Assembly (NCBI GenBank): GCA_964565645.1
Contig: CAZMFQ010000005.1
Location: 1-64,000, forward strand
Source of the DNA: JAHIQC01 sp964565645
GTDB lineage: Bacteria; Actinomycetota; Coriobacteriia; Anaerosomatales; JAHIQC01
Length of the DNA stretch: 64,000 nucleotides
Direction of reading: 5' to 3'
The position numbers and the translations under genes were made by a program. Below are positions 47,585-56,610 of this stretch, piece by piece. The notes beneath the pieces are model-generated. The model saw nothing but the letters and a program-made list of their open reading frames with translations, made no database searches and was not told where the DNA came from. The first letter of the stretch is position 1; each line of letters begins with the position of its first letter.

Positions 47585-48607
47585 CTACGGCCTGCAGGCC
47601 CCGGAGAAGTCCCCGCGCGACAACGACGATATCTTGACGACATCACCGGTCCTGGGCGCGTGGATGTACATGCCGCCGCCCACATATATCCCGACATGGT
47701 GGATCGGACTGCCGAAGAACACCAGGTCGCCGGGCTTGAGATCGTCTCTGGACACGCGCTGTCCGCTGTTGATCTGTGCGCGCGACGAGTGCGGGAGCGA
47801 GACCCCGACCTGACGGTACACGAACATCGTGAAGCCGCTGCAGTCGAACGAATTGGGTCCGGAGGCGCCCCAATGATACGGCGCACCCAGGTACTTCTTC
47901 GCGATGTTGACGACCTCGGTGCGCGGAGCACGCGTGGGCGGCGGGAACTTCTTGCCGCCGGACTTGCTCGTGGATTTCGAACGCGATACGGATGCTGCGG
48001 CGGCGCGGGCCCTGGCCTCGGCCTCCGCCTCAAGCGCCGCGACCTCGCTCTCGAGCCCGGCGAGCATCGACTTGCGGTGTGCGAGTTGCTTCTCGATGCT
48101 CTTCTTGTTCGAAGCCATCTGGTCGAGGACCTTCTTGGCCTCGGCCTCCTGGTCGGACAGGCTCTTCTTGTAGCGCTCGGCCTTCTCCCGCGTCTCCTTG
48201 AGATCGGCCACATCGGCGGCCTCGCGCTCGTTCATGTCCCTGAGAAGGTCCCACGTCGTGGCGAACTGCTCGAAATCCTCGGCGCCGAGAAGCACCTCGA
48301 GGAACCCTGTGGGGCCGCTGCGGTACATCGATGTCGCGCGAACGGTCAGATGACCTTGGAGGGTGTCGATCCGCGCGTTCGCCTTGTCGAGGTCCGACTG
48401 TGTGCGTTCGATCTTGGCGAGTATGGATTCGTGCTTGCCGCGGGCCTCGTTGTAGGCCTCCGAAGCGATCTCGACCTTGCTGTCGAGGGCATCGATCTGA
48501 GTCTTCACGCGCCGCGCCTCATCACGCTTGTCGGTGATGGTGGGAACGCCATATGCGGGAACGGCGGCCGTCATCATGACGAACGCGAGGGAGGCTGCGA
48601 TGAGCAT
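47585..48607 (-). CDS. Secreted coiled-coil NlpC/P60 endopeptidase (CwlO-like)
   Basis: 340 residues from ATG 48607. A signal peptide is followed by a long coiled coil (about 25-200), a Ser/Lys linker, and a C-terminal NlpC/P60 domain with Cys in NSFDCSGFTMFVYRQ, His in HHVGIYVGGGM and His in YIHAPRTGD. It cuts peptidoglycan stem peptides. The start may be an in-frame CTG at 48625, since GGAGG lies 7 bases before it, no ATG/GTG/TTG is available upstream, and the added residues (TARIK) supply the basic signal-peptide N-terminus. Confidence 0.9.
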   Translation of the reverse strand: MLIAASLAFVMMTAAVPAYGVPTITDKRDEARRVKTQIDALDSKVEIASEAYNEARGKHESILAKIERTQSDLDKANARIDTLQGHLTVRATSMYRSGPTGFLEVLLGAEDFEQFATTWDLLRDMNEREAADVADLKETREKAERYKKSLSDQEAEAKKVLDQMASNKKSIEKQLAHRKSMLAGLESEVAALEAEAEARARAAAASVSRSKSTSKSGGKKFPPPTRAPRTEVVNIAKKYLGAPYHWGASGPNSFDCSGFTMFVYRQVGVSLPHSSRAQINSGQRVSRDDLKPGDLVFFGSPIHHVGIYVGGGMYIHAPRTGDVVKISSLSRGDFSGACRP

Positions 48608-48736
48608 CTTGATCCGGGCTGTCAGAGTGATTCCTCCTGGCAGTCGGTGGCATTACAACCGCTCGATTCTACCATGAATCGGCAGGTCCCGGGACCTCCG
48701 TACTTCGCGGAGCGGTCCTTGGGTGGGAAGCAGGAA

Positions 48737-49621
48737 TCAGGCCAACGCGGCACACAGGGCGTCGAGCAGACGGACGGCGAGGCGCTGTGCGACCTCGGAA
48801 TCGAGAGGATCGGACCCCTGCGGCACCTCGAACGCGACCGTCTCGTGTGCGCCGGCGACGAGGGCCGCAAGGGCGTGCGCCACGAAGGCGGGCCCGGCAT
48901 CCTCTCCGATCACCACCACAGGCACGCCCTCGGGGGCGGAGCCGGGCTCGGCGATGAGGATCGAAGGGGCATCGACCGGCGCCTCGGGGTCGCGGGCCAG
49001 GCGGACGGCGCAACCGGGGGCGGAGGCTTGCGCCAGGTTCACCACGCGCTCGGCGAGCGCGGTACCCGACGCGCCTGCTCCCAAGACCCGCGCGCGAAGG
49101 CCGGCGAGACGACCGAACGAGACGGATGCACCCGCAGAACCGCCCTCCGGGATCCGCGCGTCCTTGCCTTCCCAGACATGCCGCAGGGAGAGCAGCGCAC
49201 CGATGGTCGACACGCCGAGGATCCCGTCCGCGGGAATGCCGCTGTTGCGCTGGAACTCGCGCACCGCGCGCTCCGTGAACGCGCCGAAGATGCCGTCGAT
49301 CTCCCCGCACGAGAAGCCGAGCGTGCTCAATGCCTGCTGGGCGAGCAGCACGTCCCGTCCGTGGAAGTGCGGGAGTCGCAGGTAGAGCGTACGGTCGCCC
49401 AGCGTGAACGTCTCGTCGACCAACGCCGACCAGGTCTCATCACCGACCGTGCCGTCTTCCGACAGCCCGAGTGCGGACTGGAATGACAGCACCGCATCAC
49501 GGGTATGGCCGAGGAAGACCCCGTCCACCCCCGTCGGCCCGAGCTGATAGCCGAGCTGCAACAGGCGTCTCTGGATGTCCTCGACAGCCGGCCCTCGGGC
49601 CCCTGGAAGGATCGGACGCAC
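48737..49621 (-). CDS. Peptidoglycan-binding domain protein with unknown C-terminal domain
   Basis: 294 residues from GTG 49621 (GAGAGGGG upstream). Two PG_binding_1 repeats: GPAVEDIQRRLLQLGYQLG ... GVDGVFLGHTRDAVLSFQ, and DVLLAQQALSTLGFSCGEIDG ... FTERAVREFQRNSGI. The C-terminal about 120 residues (RARVLGAGASGTALAERVV, PSILIAEPGSAPEGVPVVVIG) show alternating strands and helices like an amidase or Rossmann fold but match nothing I recognise. No signal peptide is visible, which is odd for a wall-binding protein. Confidence 0.85.
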   Translation of the reverse strand: MRPILPGARGPAVEDIQRRLLQLGYQLGPTGVDGVFLGHTRDAVLSFQSALGLSEDGTVGDETWSALVDETFTLGDRTLYLRLPHFHGRDVLLAQQALSTLGFSCGEIDGIFGAFTERAVREFQRNSGIPADGILGVSTIGALLSLRHVWEGKDARIPEGGSAGASVSFGRLAGLRARVLGAGASGTALAERVVNLAQASAPGCAVRLARDPEAPVDAPSILIAEPGSAPEGVPVVVIGEDAGPAFVAHALAALVAGAHETVAFEVPQGSDPLDSEVAQRLAVRLLDALCAALA

Positions 49622-49644
49622 GGCGCCCCTCTCGTCACACCGGC

Positions 49645-49983
49645 CTAGCGACCGTATCGCTGCCGGAACCTCTCGACGTTGTTGCGGACCGCACCGGCGT
49701 TGCGCCCCGAGCTGCGGAGGAACCGGTCGATCTCGATCTCCGTGGCCCGGTCGCCCCCGAAACGGTACGCGGGCGGGTCGCCGGAGAAGTCTAGCACGAA
49801 CGCATCCTCCAGGACCCGCAGAATCGTCCCGGCGAGCTCGGGGGCGACGTTGGCGCCAGCGGCGACACGGGCGCGGCTGAAGTACTCTCCGGGGTGGTCA
49901 CGGAACAACGCCACGATACGTCGCGTCGCGGCCTCGGTGTCCCGATCGCACGTCAGGCGGTCCAAGGCTCTCCGGAGGCTCAT
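49645..49983 (-). CDS. Small hypothetical protein, possible winged helix
   Basis: 112 residues. The middle (VALFRDHPGEYFSRARVAAG, then LAGTILRVLEDAFVLDFSGDPPAYRF) has the helix-helix-helix-wing pattern of a winged helix, and the C-terminus is basic. It is located between the GGDEF gene and the peptidoglycan-binding gene in the same direction. No family recognised. Confidence 0.75.
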   Translation of the reverse strand: MSLRRALDRLTCDRDTEAATRRIVALFRDHPGEYFSRARVAAGANVAPELAGTILRVLEDAFVLDFSGDPPAYRFGGDRATEIEIDRFLRSSGRNAGAVRNNVERFRQRYGR

Positions 49984-50002
49984 TCCCTACCTATCTGCGG
50001 GC

Positions 50003-51526
50003 TCAGCCCGCCACGCGCACCCTGTTCTTGCCCTCACGCTTGGCAGCATACATCGCCATGTCCGCGGCCTCTATCAGCCGAGGAGCGTTCGCCGCGTGCG
50101 CCGGGAACACAGCCACACCGACGGAGACCGACTTGTGTATCTGCGGGATCTCCTCGGCGCCCACGAAGGCGTGCTCGGCAACGCTGTCACGGATGCGCTC
50201 CGCGACCGCCACGGCTCCCTCGATCTCGGTCTCAGGCAGCACGACGACGAACTCCTCGCCGCCGTATCGCGCGGCGACGTCCATCTCGCGCAAGTTGCTG
50301 CGGATGATCGCGCTCACGGCCTGAAGCACCTTGTCTCCGCGTGGATGCCCATAGGTGTCGTTGAAATCCTTGAAGTCGTCGATGTCGAGCATGATGAGCG
50401 CGAGGGAGTGGTTGAAGCGAACGGCGCGGCCGAACTCCTCTTCGAGACGCTGTTGGAAGTACCCGTGGTTGTAGAGCTCCGTCAGCCGGTCCGTTACCGA
50501 GAGGCGCTCGAGCTCGCCGTGCAGCAGAGCGTTCTGCAGCGACAGCGACGACTGGTTGCCGATCACCTGCAGCCGCTCGAGTTCCGCGGGGGTCAGTTCG
50601 CGGTAGTCCGCCGACGCGATGGCCATCACACCGATGACATGGTCACCGGCACGCAACTGCACGGCCGCCTGGGAGCGCACATCCTCCGGATCCTTGCACC
50701 AACGACCCGACTCCGAACTGTAGGGCACATCCGGCTCGTGGATCATGCCCCCATTGAACGCCTCGCCCAGGATCGTGTCACGGACCGAGACGACGGGCTC
50801 GAAGGAATCCTCGGGGCGGCCCTGGTTCGCGCGAAGCCTGAGGGTCCAGTCCTCCCGCTCGAACAGGTAGACGCAACTGATCTCGGCGCCGAGGATGCCG
50901 TTCGCACCGTCCACGATCAGCGAGCAGACGTCGTCGACGGAGCTGTACGAAGTGAGCGCCTTGAAGAACTCGTGCGTGAAGAAGATCTCGGCGAGTCGGC
51001 TCTCAAGCTCCTCGTTGGCGCGCTCGAGCGCTTCCTTGCTCGTCTGCAGACGGCGTTCGTGGCTGCGGATCTTGTCGTACGCGACCTGGAGTTCGACAAA
51101 TAGCTTCTCCTGCTCCTCGCCGCGCTTCTTGGCGACAAGGAGGTCCCACACAAGTTCGGAGCCGCTCGTTCCGACCATCTCGATGCCCTCGGGCCGCTGC
51201 GAGTTGAGCGCCGTGTGCACCGCAGGGTCGTCCGACATGTCGATGATGAGGTCGAGCCCGGGGACCTGATAGACCTCGGTGTAGTCGCGAGTGGCGTACA
51301 CGCCGAGATCCTCGGCGAGTCGCGCTGCGGGCGCGGTGGCGTTGGAGCAGCAGACGGCGGCGACGTCGATGTTGTCGACCTCGCTCAGCAACCGCAATAT
51401 GGAGGCCGCCCGCAGGCTGCCTCCGACGATCGCGATCGTCAGTTGTCGTTCGGCTCCCGCGCGCGATGGCGCAGCGGCCAGTTCCACGTCCTCCATCGGA
51501 CCGACTCTCGTTCGCCCTTCCGTCAC
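50003..51526 (-). CDS. Diguanylate cyclase with N-terminal Rossmann-like and GAF domains
   Basis: 507 residues. The N-terminus (about 28-140) reads as an NAD-binding-like fold: TIAIVGGSLRAASILRLL, then DVAAVCCSNATAPAARLAEDLG and LDLIIDMSDDPAV, as in Gfo/Idh oxidoreductases but without their catalytic part. A coiled coil (140-195), a GAF domain (about 200-340) and a GGDEF domain follow. The active-site motif is GGEEF, and an RxxD inhibitory site (REMD) lies exactly five residues before it. It makes c-di-GMP, controlled perhaps by a redox cofactor. It lies 4 bp after cheD. Confidence 0.9.
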   Translation of the reverse strand: MTEGRTRVGPMEDVELAAAPSRAGAERQLTIAIVGGSLRAASILRLLSEVDNIDVAAVCCSNATAPAARLAEDLGVYATRDYTEVYQVPGLDLIIDMSDDPAVHTALNSQRPEGIEMVGTSGSELVWDLLVAKKRGEEQEKLFVELQVAYDKIRSHERRLQTSKEALERANEELESRLAEIFFTHEFFKALTSYSSVDDVCSLIVDGANGILGAEISCVYLFEREDWTLRLRANQGRPEDSFEPVVSVRDTILGEAFNGGMIHEPDVPYSSESGRWCKDPEDVRSQAAVQLRAGDHVIGVMAIASADYRELTPAELERLQVIGNQSSLSLQNALLHGELERLSVTDRLTELYNHGYFQQRLEEEFGRAVRFNHSLALIMLDIDDFKDFNDTYGHPRGDKVLQAVSAIIRSNLREMDVAARYGGEEFVVVLPETEIEGAVAVAERIRDSVAEHAFVGAEEIPQIHKSVSVGVAVFPAHAANAPRLIEAADMAMYAAKREGKNRVRVAG

Positions 51527-51530
51527 GCTC

Positions 51531-52052
51531 TCACAGTCTGCTCACACCGTAAAGGTAGCTGCGCACGACCATTTCGCCCGTGTCCAGCCTCAGCTCGACC
51601 GTGCGTGCGTGTCTTTCACCTGTATCTTCGGCAATCAGCGGTATGTTCAGGAGTCCTAGCTGCCTTCTGACCTCAGCGACGTTGCGCTCGCCGATGTGTG
51701 CCATGACGCCGTCGGCGCGGAACATCGTCGCCCCACCGGCCATCTTGGCCACGAGGCGACGACGCGGTGATCCCGCGTCGTGGAGCAGGCGAACGAGCTC
51801 GGAGACCGCGAAGGAAGCGAACCGGCGCTCGGAACCCGGCGAAGCCGAGTCCAGCATCGTGGGCAACATGATGTGCGCGAGCCCGCCCTGCTTGAGTGCC
51901 GAGTCCCACAGGCACAAGCCGACGCAGGAGCCGAGGGCCGGTGTCATCAGGTACCGGGGATGCTGGGCCACAGCGAGCTCGCCGACGCCGATCTCGAGCA
52001 TGTCGGGATGGTCGAGTCCGGGAAACAGCGAGCTGTCGTAATCGGCGCTCAT
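51531..52052 (-). CDS. cheD: Chemoreceptor glutamine deamidase CheD
   Basis: About 173 residues; ATG 52052 or GTG 52058, both overlapping or adjoining the cheC stop. The active site is intact: LGSCVGLCLWD with the catalytic Cys, GGLAHIMLP with the catalytic His, and GGATMF plus the conserved GERNV. It deamidates receptor glutamines and in Bacillus/Thermotoga is bound by CheC. Confidence 0.93.
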   Translation of the reverse strand: MSADYDSSLFPGLDHPDMLEIGVGELAVAQHPRYLMTPALGSCVGLCLWDSALKQGGLAHIMLPTMLDSASPGSERRFASFAVSELVRLLHDAGSPRRRLVAKMAGGATMFRADGVMAHIGERNVAEVRRQLGLLNIPLIAEDTGERHARTVELRLDTGEMVVRSYLYGVSRL

Positions 52053-52054
52053 GG

Positions 52055-52666
52055 TCACGCGATGCCGAGCCTGCCGAGGATGGTGTCGAGGCTGTCAGGG
52101 TCCGGAAGGAAGAACAGCATCACATCCACGGTGGTGCGCTCGTCGAAGAAGCTCGTCCTGACGAGCAGGGCCATCCGCGCCCGCATCCCCGTCTCCAGTG
52201 TGGCCACCTCGAGGATCGCACCCGCCATATCGAGCACGAAACTCGGAGGCGCCGGAAGAAGATTCATGTCGGTCATCCGCGCTATCGCGGCAAGATACGC
52301 AGAGGACAGGATCGTGGAGACATGCGTGAGCAGGCGCTCCTCTTCTCCGCCGAACGAGAGCGTGGTCCCCGGCTCACGGCTGTGTAGCAGATCGACCAAC
52401 GAGAGCGCCGACTCGCGCGGCGCCATGAGCAACATCCCGCCGTCGATATCCCCCAGCAGGCGGCAATACGAGGCGGCGACGAGCCGCTCGGCTCCACCGA
52501 GAAGCTGCGGTACGTCGGAGAACTCGACGAGTTCGAGGGTCGGGTTCGACAACGAGATGGGCGCGCCGGTCATCTGCGAGAGCGCGGTCGCGGCGTGTCC
52601 GGCGCCGATGTTCCCGACCTCGCGCAACGCATCCATCTGCAGTTCGCTCAGGTTCTCGAGTCTCAT
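52055..52666 (-). CDS. cheC: CheY-P phosphatase CheC (one active site degenerate)
   Basis: 203 residues. The first E-x2-N active site is present (E16, N19 in REVGNIGAGHAATAL). The second is replaced (H115, T118 in THVSTILSSAYL), so this protein has a single catalytic centre instead of the usual two. It overlaps both cheA and cheD by four bases, forming a translationally coupled A-C-D set. Confidence 0.92.
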   Translation of the reverse strand: MRLENLSELQMDALREVGNIGAGHAATALSQMTGAPISLSNPTLELVEFSDVPQLLGGAERLVAASYCRLLGDIDGGMLLMAPRESALSLVDLLHSREPGTTLSFGGEEERLLTHVSTILSSAYLAAIARMTDMNLLPAPPSFVLDMAGAILEVATLETGMRARMALLVRTSFFDERTTVDVMLFFLPDPDSLDTILGRLGIA

Positions 52667-54651
52667 GACGGCTCCTCGCGTGTCGGGAAGATGGTCCGGG
52701 TGTCGACGATGAAGGCGATCGTTCCATCGCCGAGGACCGTCGCTCCGCCAAGGCCACGGGTCTGTCGGAACATCCTGGACATCGGCTTGACCACGACTTC
52801 GGTCCGACCGTGCAGGTCACCCACGACCAGACCGCGCTGCTGGCCGACGTTGTCGGCTATGAGCACGATGTGCTCGCCTTCGTCGGGCAACCTCGAAGGG
52901 TCGCCTCCCAGATCGAACAACGCGTCCAGTCGGAAGAGCGGCAGGACCTTTCCGTCGCGCATGATCATGACGGGTGCGTCGTCCACCGTCTCGATGCGCA
53001 CCTCCGACGGGGACATCGCCTCGTCCACCGAGCTCAGCGGGATCGCGAAATACTTGCCTCTGGCCGAGACCAGCAGCGACTGGATGATCGCAAGGGTGAG
53101 CGGCAAGGTGAGCAACACCTCGGTGCCCATACCCGGGATCGAGTAGATGTTCACCGAACCGCCAAGATGCTCGATCTTTCCCTTGACGACGTCCATCCCC
53201 ACGCCACGCCCTGAGACCTTCGTCGCCTTCTCGGCAGTCGAGAAGCCCGGGATACAGGTCAGGAGGAGGATCTCGTCCTCGCGATAGCTGTCCCTCGATG
53301 CATCGTCGACAAGCCCGCTGGCCACCGCCTTGGCCCAGACTTTCGCCGCGTCGATGCCCCGGCCGTCGTCGCCGAGCGTGATCCGAACGAGGTCGCGATC
53401 ACGCGTCGCAGTCAGCCGAACCGTCCCTGCGGGAGGCTTGCCGACCGCCTGACGCTCGGCAGGTGTCTCGATCCCGTGGTCCACGCTGTTGCGCAGCAGA
53501 TGCACGATCGGATCGCCGATCTCGTCAAGGACGGTACGGTCCAGTTCGATATCGAGGCCGTCCATGTCGAGGGTGACATCCTTCTCGAGATCGCGCGCAA
53601 GGTCCCGCACCATGCGCGGGAACCGGTTGAATATGTTGCCGACCGGGACCATGCGTGCGTGCATGACCTCGTGCTGCAGCTCGCTCGCCACACCTCTGAG
53701 ACCCTCCACCGCCTCACCGAGTTCCCGCGAACCGTCGGCCTCGGCGATACGTTCAAGTCGTGAGCGCAGTATCACGAGTTCGCCCACGAGGTCGACGATC
53801 TTGTCGAGGTGCCCGATGGAGACGCGCACCGTCTGGGTCTCTGCGAGCTTCGGAATCTGCGTACGCGTGCGGACCTGGTCACCCGAGGCCTCCGGGGCCG
53901 ACTCCTCGGCGGAGTGCTCCGCGGTGTATTCAAACGGCGCGACTGCGACCGAGGCGATCTCGCTCACAGCGGCGACCGCACGCCTGACCTCATCGGCGGG
54001 CGACTGGGTCCTCAAGACCGCGGAGAAGGCACGCTCGAAACGCTCGTCCTCGATGTCCCTCGCAGGAGGCGTGGTCTCGATGACCTCGCCCATGTGCGCC
54101 AGACGCTTCAGGACCATGTACGCGCGAACGGCCTTCAGGACGCAACTCTCGTCCAGGACCACCGAGACCAACAGGTGCCCGGGGAGCTCCCCGCCGACCT
54201 CCTGGGTGTGCGGCTGTGCCACGTGAAGATCCGAACCCACCGCATGATCGACATGTGCGGGAGGCTCCACTTCGCCGGACAGCAGATCCTCTATGCGGCT
54301 CGCGACGAGCGAGGCATCAACGAGATCGGTGCCGTTCATCTCGTCGTTTATCAGTTCCCGGACCACATCGACCGCCTCGAGCATCACGTCGATGAGGACC
54401 GAATCGACGTCCCTGTCGCGGCTCCTCACAAGATCCATGAGGCCTTCCATGCGATGGGTCAGATCCGCCGTGCGCTCGTAGCCCATCGCCGCAGACATGC
54501 CTTTGAGACTGTGCGCCCCGCGGAAGATCACCTCCACCGGCTCGAGATCGCCTGCGCCTGACTCGAGCGCCAGCAGCCCGTCGGTGATGCTCTGTATGAA
54601 CTCCGTGCTCTCCGAGGCGAAGATGTCGCGATACGCGTCCATCTCGCTCAT
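52663..54651 (-). CDS. cheA: Chemotaxis histidine kinase CheA
   Basis: 662 residues with all five domains. P1 with phosphorylated H47 (FRGAHSLKGMSAAMGY), a P2-like region (about 160-235), P3 dimerisation (VRVSIGHLDKIVDLVGELVI), P4 kinase with N box HLLRNSVDHGIE, G1 DDGRGID and G2 GRGVGMDVVK, and P5 (FAIPLSSVDEAM) that binds CheW and receptors. It overlaps cheB by four bases. Confidence 0.96.
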   Translation of the reverse strand: MSEMDAYRDIFASESTEFIQSITDGLLALESGAGDLEPVEVIFRGAHSLKGMSAAMGYERTADLTHRMEGLMDLVRSRDRDVDSVLIDVMLEAVDVVRELINDEMNGTDLVDASLVASRIEDLLSGEVEPPAHVDHAVGSDLHVAQPHTQEVGGELPGHLLVSVVLDESCVLKAVRAYMVLKRLAHMGEVIETTPPARDIEDERFERAFSAVLRTQSPADEVRRAVAAVSEIASVAVAPFEYTAEHSAEESAPEASGDQVRTRTQIPKLAETQTVRVSIGHLDKIVDLVGELVILRSRLERIAEADGSRELGEAVEGLRGVASELQHEVMHARMVPVGNIFNRFPRMVRDLARDLEKDVTLDMDGLDIELDRTVLDEIGDPIVHLLRNSVDHGIETPAERQAVGKPPAGTVRLTATRDRDLVRITLGDDGRGIDAAKVWAKAVASGLVDDASRDSYREDEILLLTCIPGFSTAEKATKVSGRGVGMDVVKGKIEHLGGSVNIYSIPGMGTEVLLTLPLTLAIIQSLLVSARGKYFAIPLSSVDEAMSPSEVRIETVDDAPVMIMRDGKVLPLFRLDALFDLGGDPSRLPDEGEHIVLIADNVGQQRGLVVGDLHGRTEVVVKPMSRMFRQTRGLGGATVLGDGTIAFIVDTRTIFPTREEPS

Positions 54652-55730
54652 CGCGGCAACCCCCCTCGTACCGCCCGACGGACCTCAGTGGCCATCAGGC
54701 CAACGGGAACGATGTAGCGCGCGGCACCCGATTTCGCGGCCGCGCCCGGCATGCCCCAGACCACGCTCGTGGCCTCATCCTGGGCCATGGTCACCCCTCC
54801 GGCGTCCCTGATCCGCGCAAGCCCATAGGCCCCATCTGCCCCCATACCGGTCAATACCACGCCGACCGACCGCCCTGCGTAGACCTCAGCCACGCTCTCG
54901 AAAAGGGGGTCGGCTGAAGGGCAGACGCCATGCCTCGACGGACCTTCATCGAGGTGGATGCGAGGCTGTCCGCCGGTTGTCTCCACGAGCATGTGGTGGC
55001 CGTATGGCGCGAGGTACGCCTGGCCCGCGAGTATGGGCATACCGGACCTCGCCTCCATGACCTCGATCTCGCTCGAACCCGAGAGACGTCTCGCAAGCGA
55101 CGCTGAGAAGCCGGCCGGCAGGTGTTGGACGATCAGATACGCTGCAGGCAGCGACCTGGACATGCCGGAAAGCAGCTTCTCGAGCGCGGGCGGCCCGCCC
55201 GTCGACGCGGCGATGGCGACAAGGATCTCCGGGGCGCTGCGAGCAACCCCGGCCTCAGCTGTGGCGACGCCGCCCGTCTCCGCCGAGGTGTCGGAGACCA
55301 TGTCCGCGAGCATGGCGGATATCTGATCGGGGTCGACCCTGTAGGCCGTGCGGATCTTCTTGAGGAGGGTCTCCGACAGTTCGCTCAGCGAGGTGGCGAA
55401 CCCACCCTTGGGCTTTGGAATGAAATCGACCGCGCCCAGCGACAACGCCTCGTACGTCACATCGGGATCGTCGATCGTGCTCAACATGAGCACGCGCGCG
55501 TCGGAGTTCCTGCGGAGGTGAGGCAGCGCCTCGATGCCGGTGAGCTCGGGCATCTCTATGTCAAGCGTGATCACGTCCGGCGACAGGAGCTTGGCCTGGC
55601 TGATCGCCTCGACACCGGTCTTCGCGGTGCCGACCACCTCGATCCGCGGGTCGACGGAAAGGGCGCGCGTGAGCATCTGACGGATGAGCGCCGAATCGTC
55701 AACGACAAGGACTCTGATGGTCGCGAGCAT
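54648..55730 (-). CDS. cheB: Protein-glutamate methylesterase CheB
   Basis: 360 residues from ATG 55730. The receiver domain has D11, D12 and the phosphorylated D57 (VITLDIEMPE). The methylesterase triad is Ser in IAASTGGPPAL, His in IVQHLPAGF and Asp in TGMGADGAYG. The upstream in-frame GTG 55769 overlaps cheY and adds residues unlike the family. It demethylates receptors in opposition to CheR. Confidence 0.94.
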   Translation of the reverse strand: MLATIRVLVVDDSALIRQMLTRALSVDPRIEVVGTAKTGVEAISQAKLLSPDVITLDIEMPELTGIEALPHLRRNSDARVLMLSTIDDPDVTYEALSLGAVDFIPKPKGGFATSLSELSETLLKKIRTAYRVDPDQISAMLADMVSDTSAETGGVATAEAGVARSAPEILVAIAASTGGPPALEKLLSGMSRSLPAAYLIVQHLPAGFSASLARRLSGSSEIEVMEARSGMPILAGQAYLAPYGHHMLVETTGGQPRIHLDEGPSRHGVCPSADPLFESVAEVYAGRSVGVVLTGMGADGAYGLARIRDAGGVTMAQDEATSVVWGMPGAAAKSGAARYIVPVGLMATEVRRAVRGGLPR

Positions 55731-55744
55731 CGGCCCGGCCCGAC

Positions 55745-56116
55745 TCAGGTCGCCTGGGTCTGCAGGCACTTCTTGACGGTCTCCAGGACTTTCGTCGGCT
55801 GAAACGGCTTGACGAGGAAGTCCATGGCGCCCGACTCGAGTGCCTCAACGATCATCTTCTGCTGACCCATCGCACTCACCATGAGAACGCGCGCTGCGGG
55901 ATCGGCGGCCCTGATCGCCCGCAATGCCTCCAACCCGCTCATCTCCGGCATCGTGATGTCCATGGTCACGAGATCGGGTTGCAGCTCACTGTACTTCTCA
56001 ACCGCATCACGCCCGTTGACCGCCTCGTGGATGACGTAGCCCTCCTTCGCGAGGATGTCGCGGATCATCATCCTCATGAATGCGGCGTCGTCTACGACCA
56101 GCACCGTCTTAGACAT
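55745..56116 (-). CDS. cheY: Chemotaxis response regulator CheY
   Basis: 123 residues from ATG 56116 (GGAGG nine bases upstream). A stand-alone receiver with D9/D10, phospho-acceptor D53 (TMDITMPEMSG), S81 and K103 (LVKPFQP). It overlaps the cheW stop by eight bases. In the absence of flagellar genes its target may be the pilus machinery. Confidence 0.94.
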   Translation of the reverse strand: MSKTVLVVDDAAFMRMMIRDILAKEGYVIHEAVNGRDAVEKYSELQPDLVTMDITMPEMSGLEALRAIRAADPAARVLMVSAMGQQKMIVEALESGAMDFLVKPFQPTKVLETVKKCLQTQAT

Positions 56117-56606
56117 GCTCGTCAACCTCCACATCGGTGTCTTGGTCAGGTCGTACGTATGAGCCTCGCGGCACGGTGCGATCCAGATCGAGCAGGATGA
56201 CCAGCCTTCCGGAACGATCCGCGACCCCCTCGATCATATCGGCGGTCTGGGCGCTCAACGCCGCCTCCGGAGCGGGGCCTATCGCATCGACCGGGATCGA
56301 GACCACCTCGTGCGCCTCGTCCACCGCCAACCCGACCGATCCCGACTCACCATCGACGACGATGATCCTGGAATGCACGGTCGGACTCAGCCTGCCCCGA
56401 CCGAGCCGCTCACACAGATCGACGATGGGGATCACCCGGCCGCGCAGGTTGATCACGCCCAGCACCGACGCGGGCGACTTGGGCACCGGCGTGGCGACCT
56501 CATACCGGATGATGCCCGACACACGGGAGATACCTATCCCATACTGCTCCGTGCCGAGACGGAAGATCACGTACGGCTTCGTATCATGTTCAGTAAGGCC
56601 GGCCAC
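56109..56606 (-). CDS. cheW: Chemotaxis coupling protein CheW
   Basis: About 165 residues from GTG 56606, four bases after the receptor stop. The CheW fold is clear (YVIFRLGTEQYGIGISRVSG, LGVINLRGRVIPIVDL with the conserved NLRG and Asp, and VGLAVDEAHEVVSI). It links receptors to CheA P5. The C-terminus is acidic (DQDTDVEVDEHV). Confidence 0.93.
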   Translation of the reverse strand: MAGLTEHDTKPYVIFRLGTEQYGIGISRVSGIIRYEVATPVPKSPASVLGVINLRGRVIPIVDLCERLGRGRLSPTVHSRIIVVDGESGSVGLAVDEAHEVVSIPVDAIGPAPEAALSAQTADMIEGVADRSGRLVILLDLDRTVPRGSYVRPDQDTDVEVDEHV

Positions 56607-56610
56607 CAGG

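Noticed and set aside
47660..49486. 608-codon plus-strand frame opposite the NlpC/P60 and peptidoglycan-binding genes
   Set aside because: Spans two real genes and the intergenic region on the other strand; no recognisable domain.
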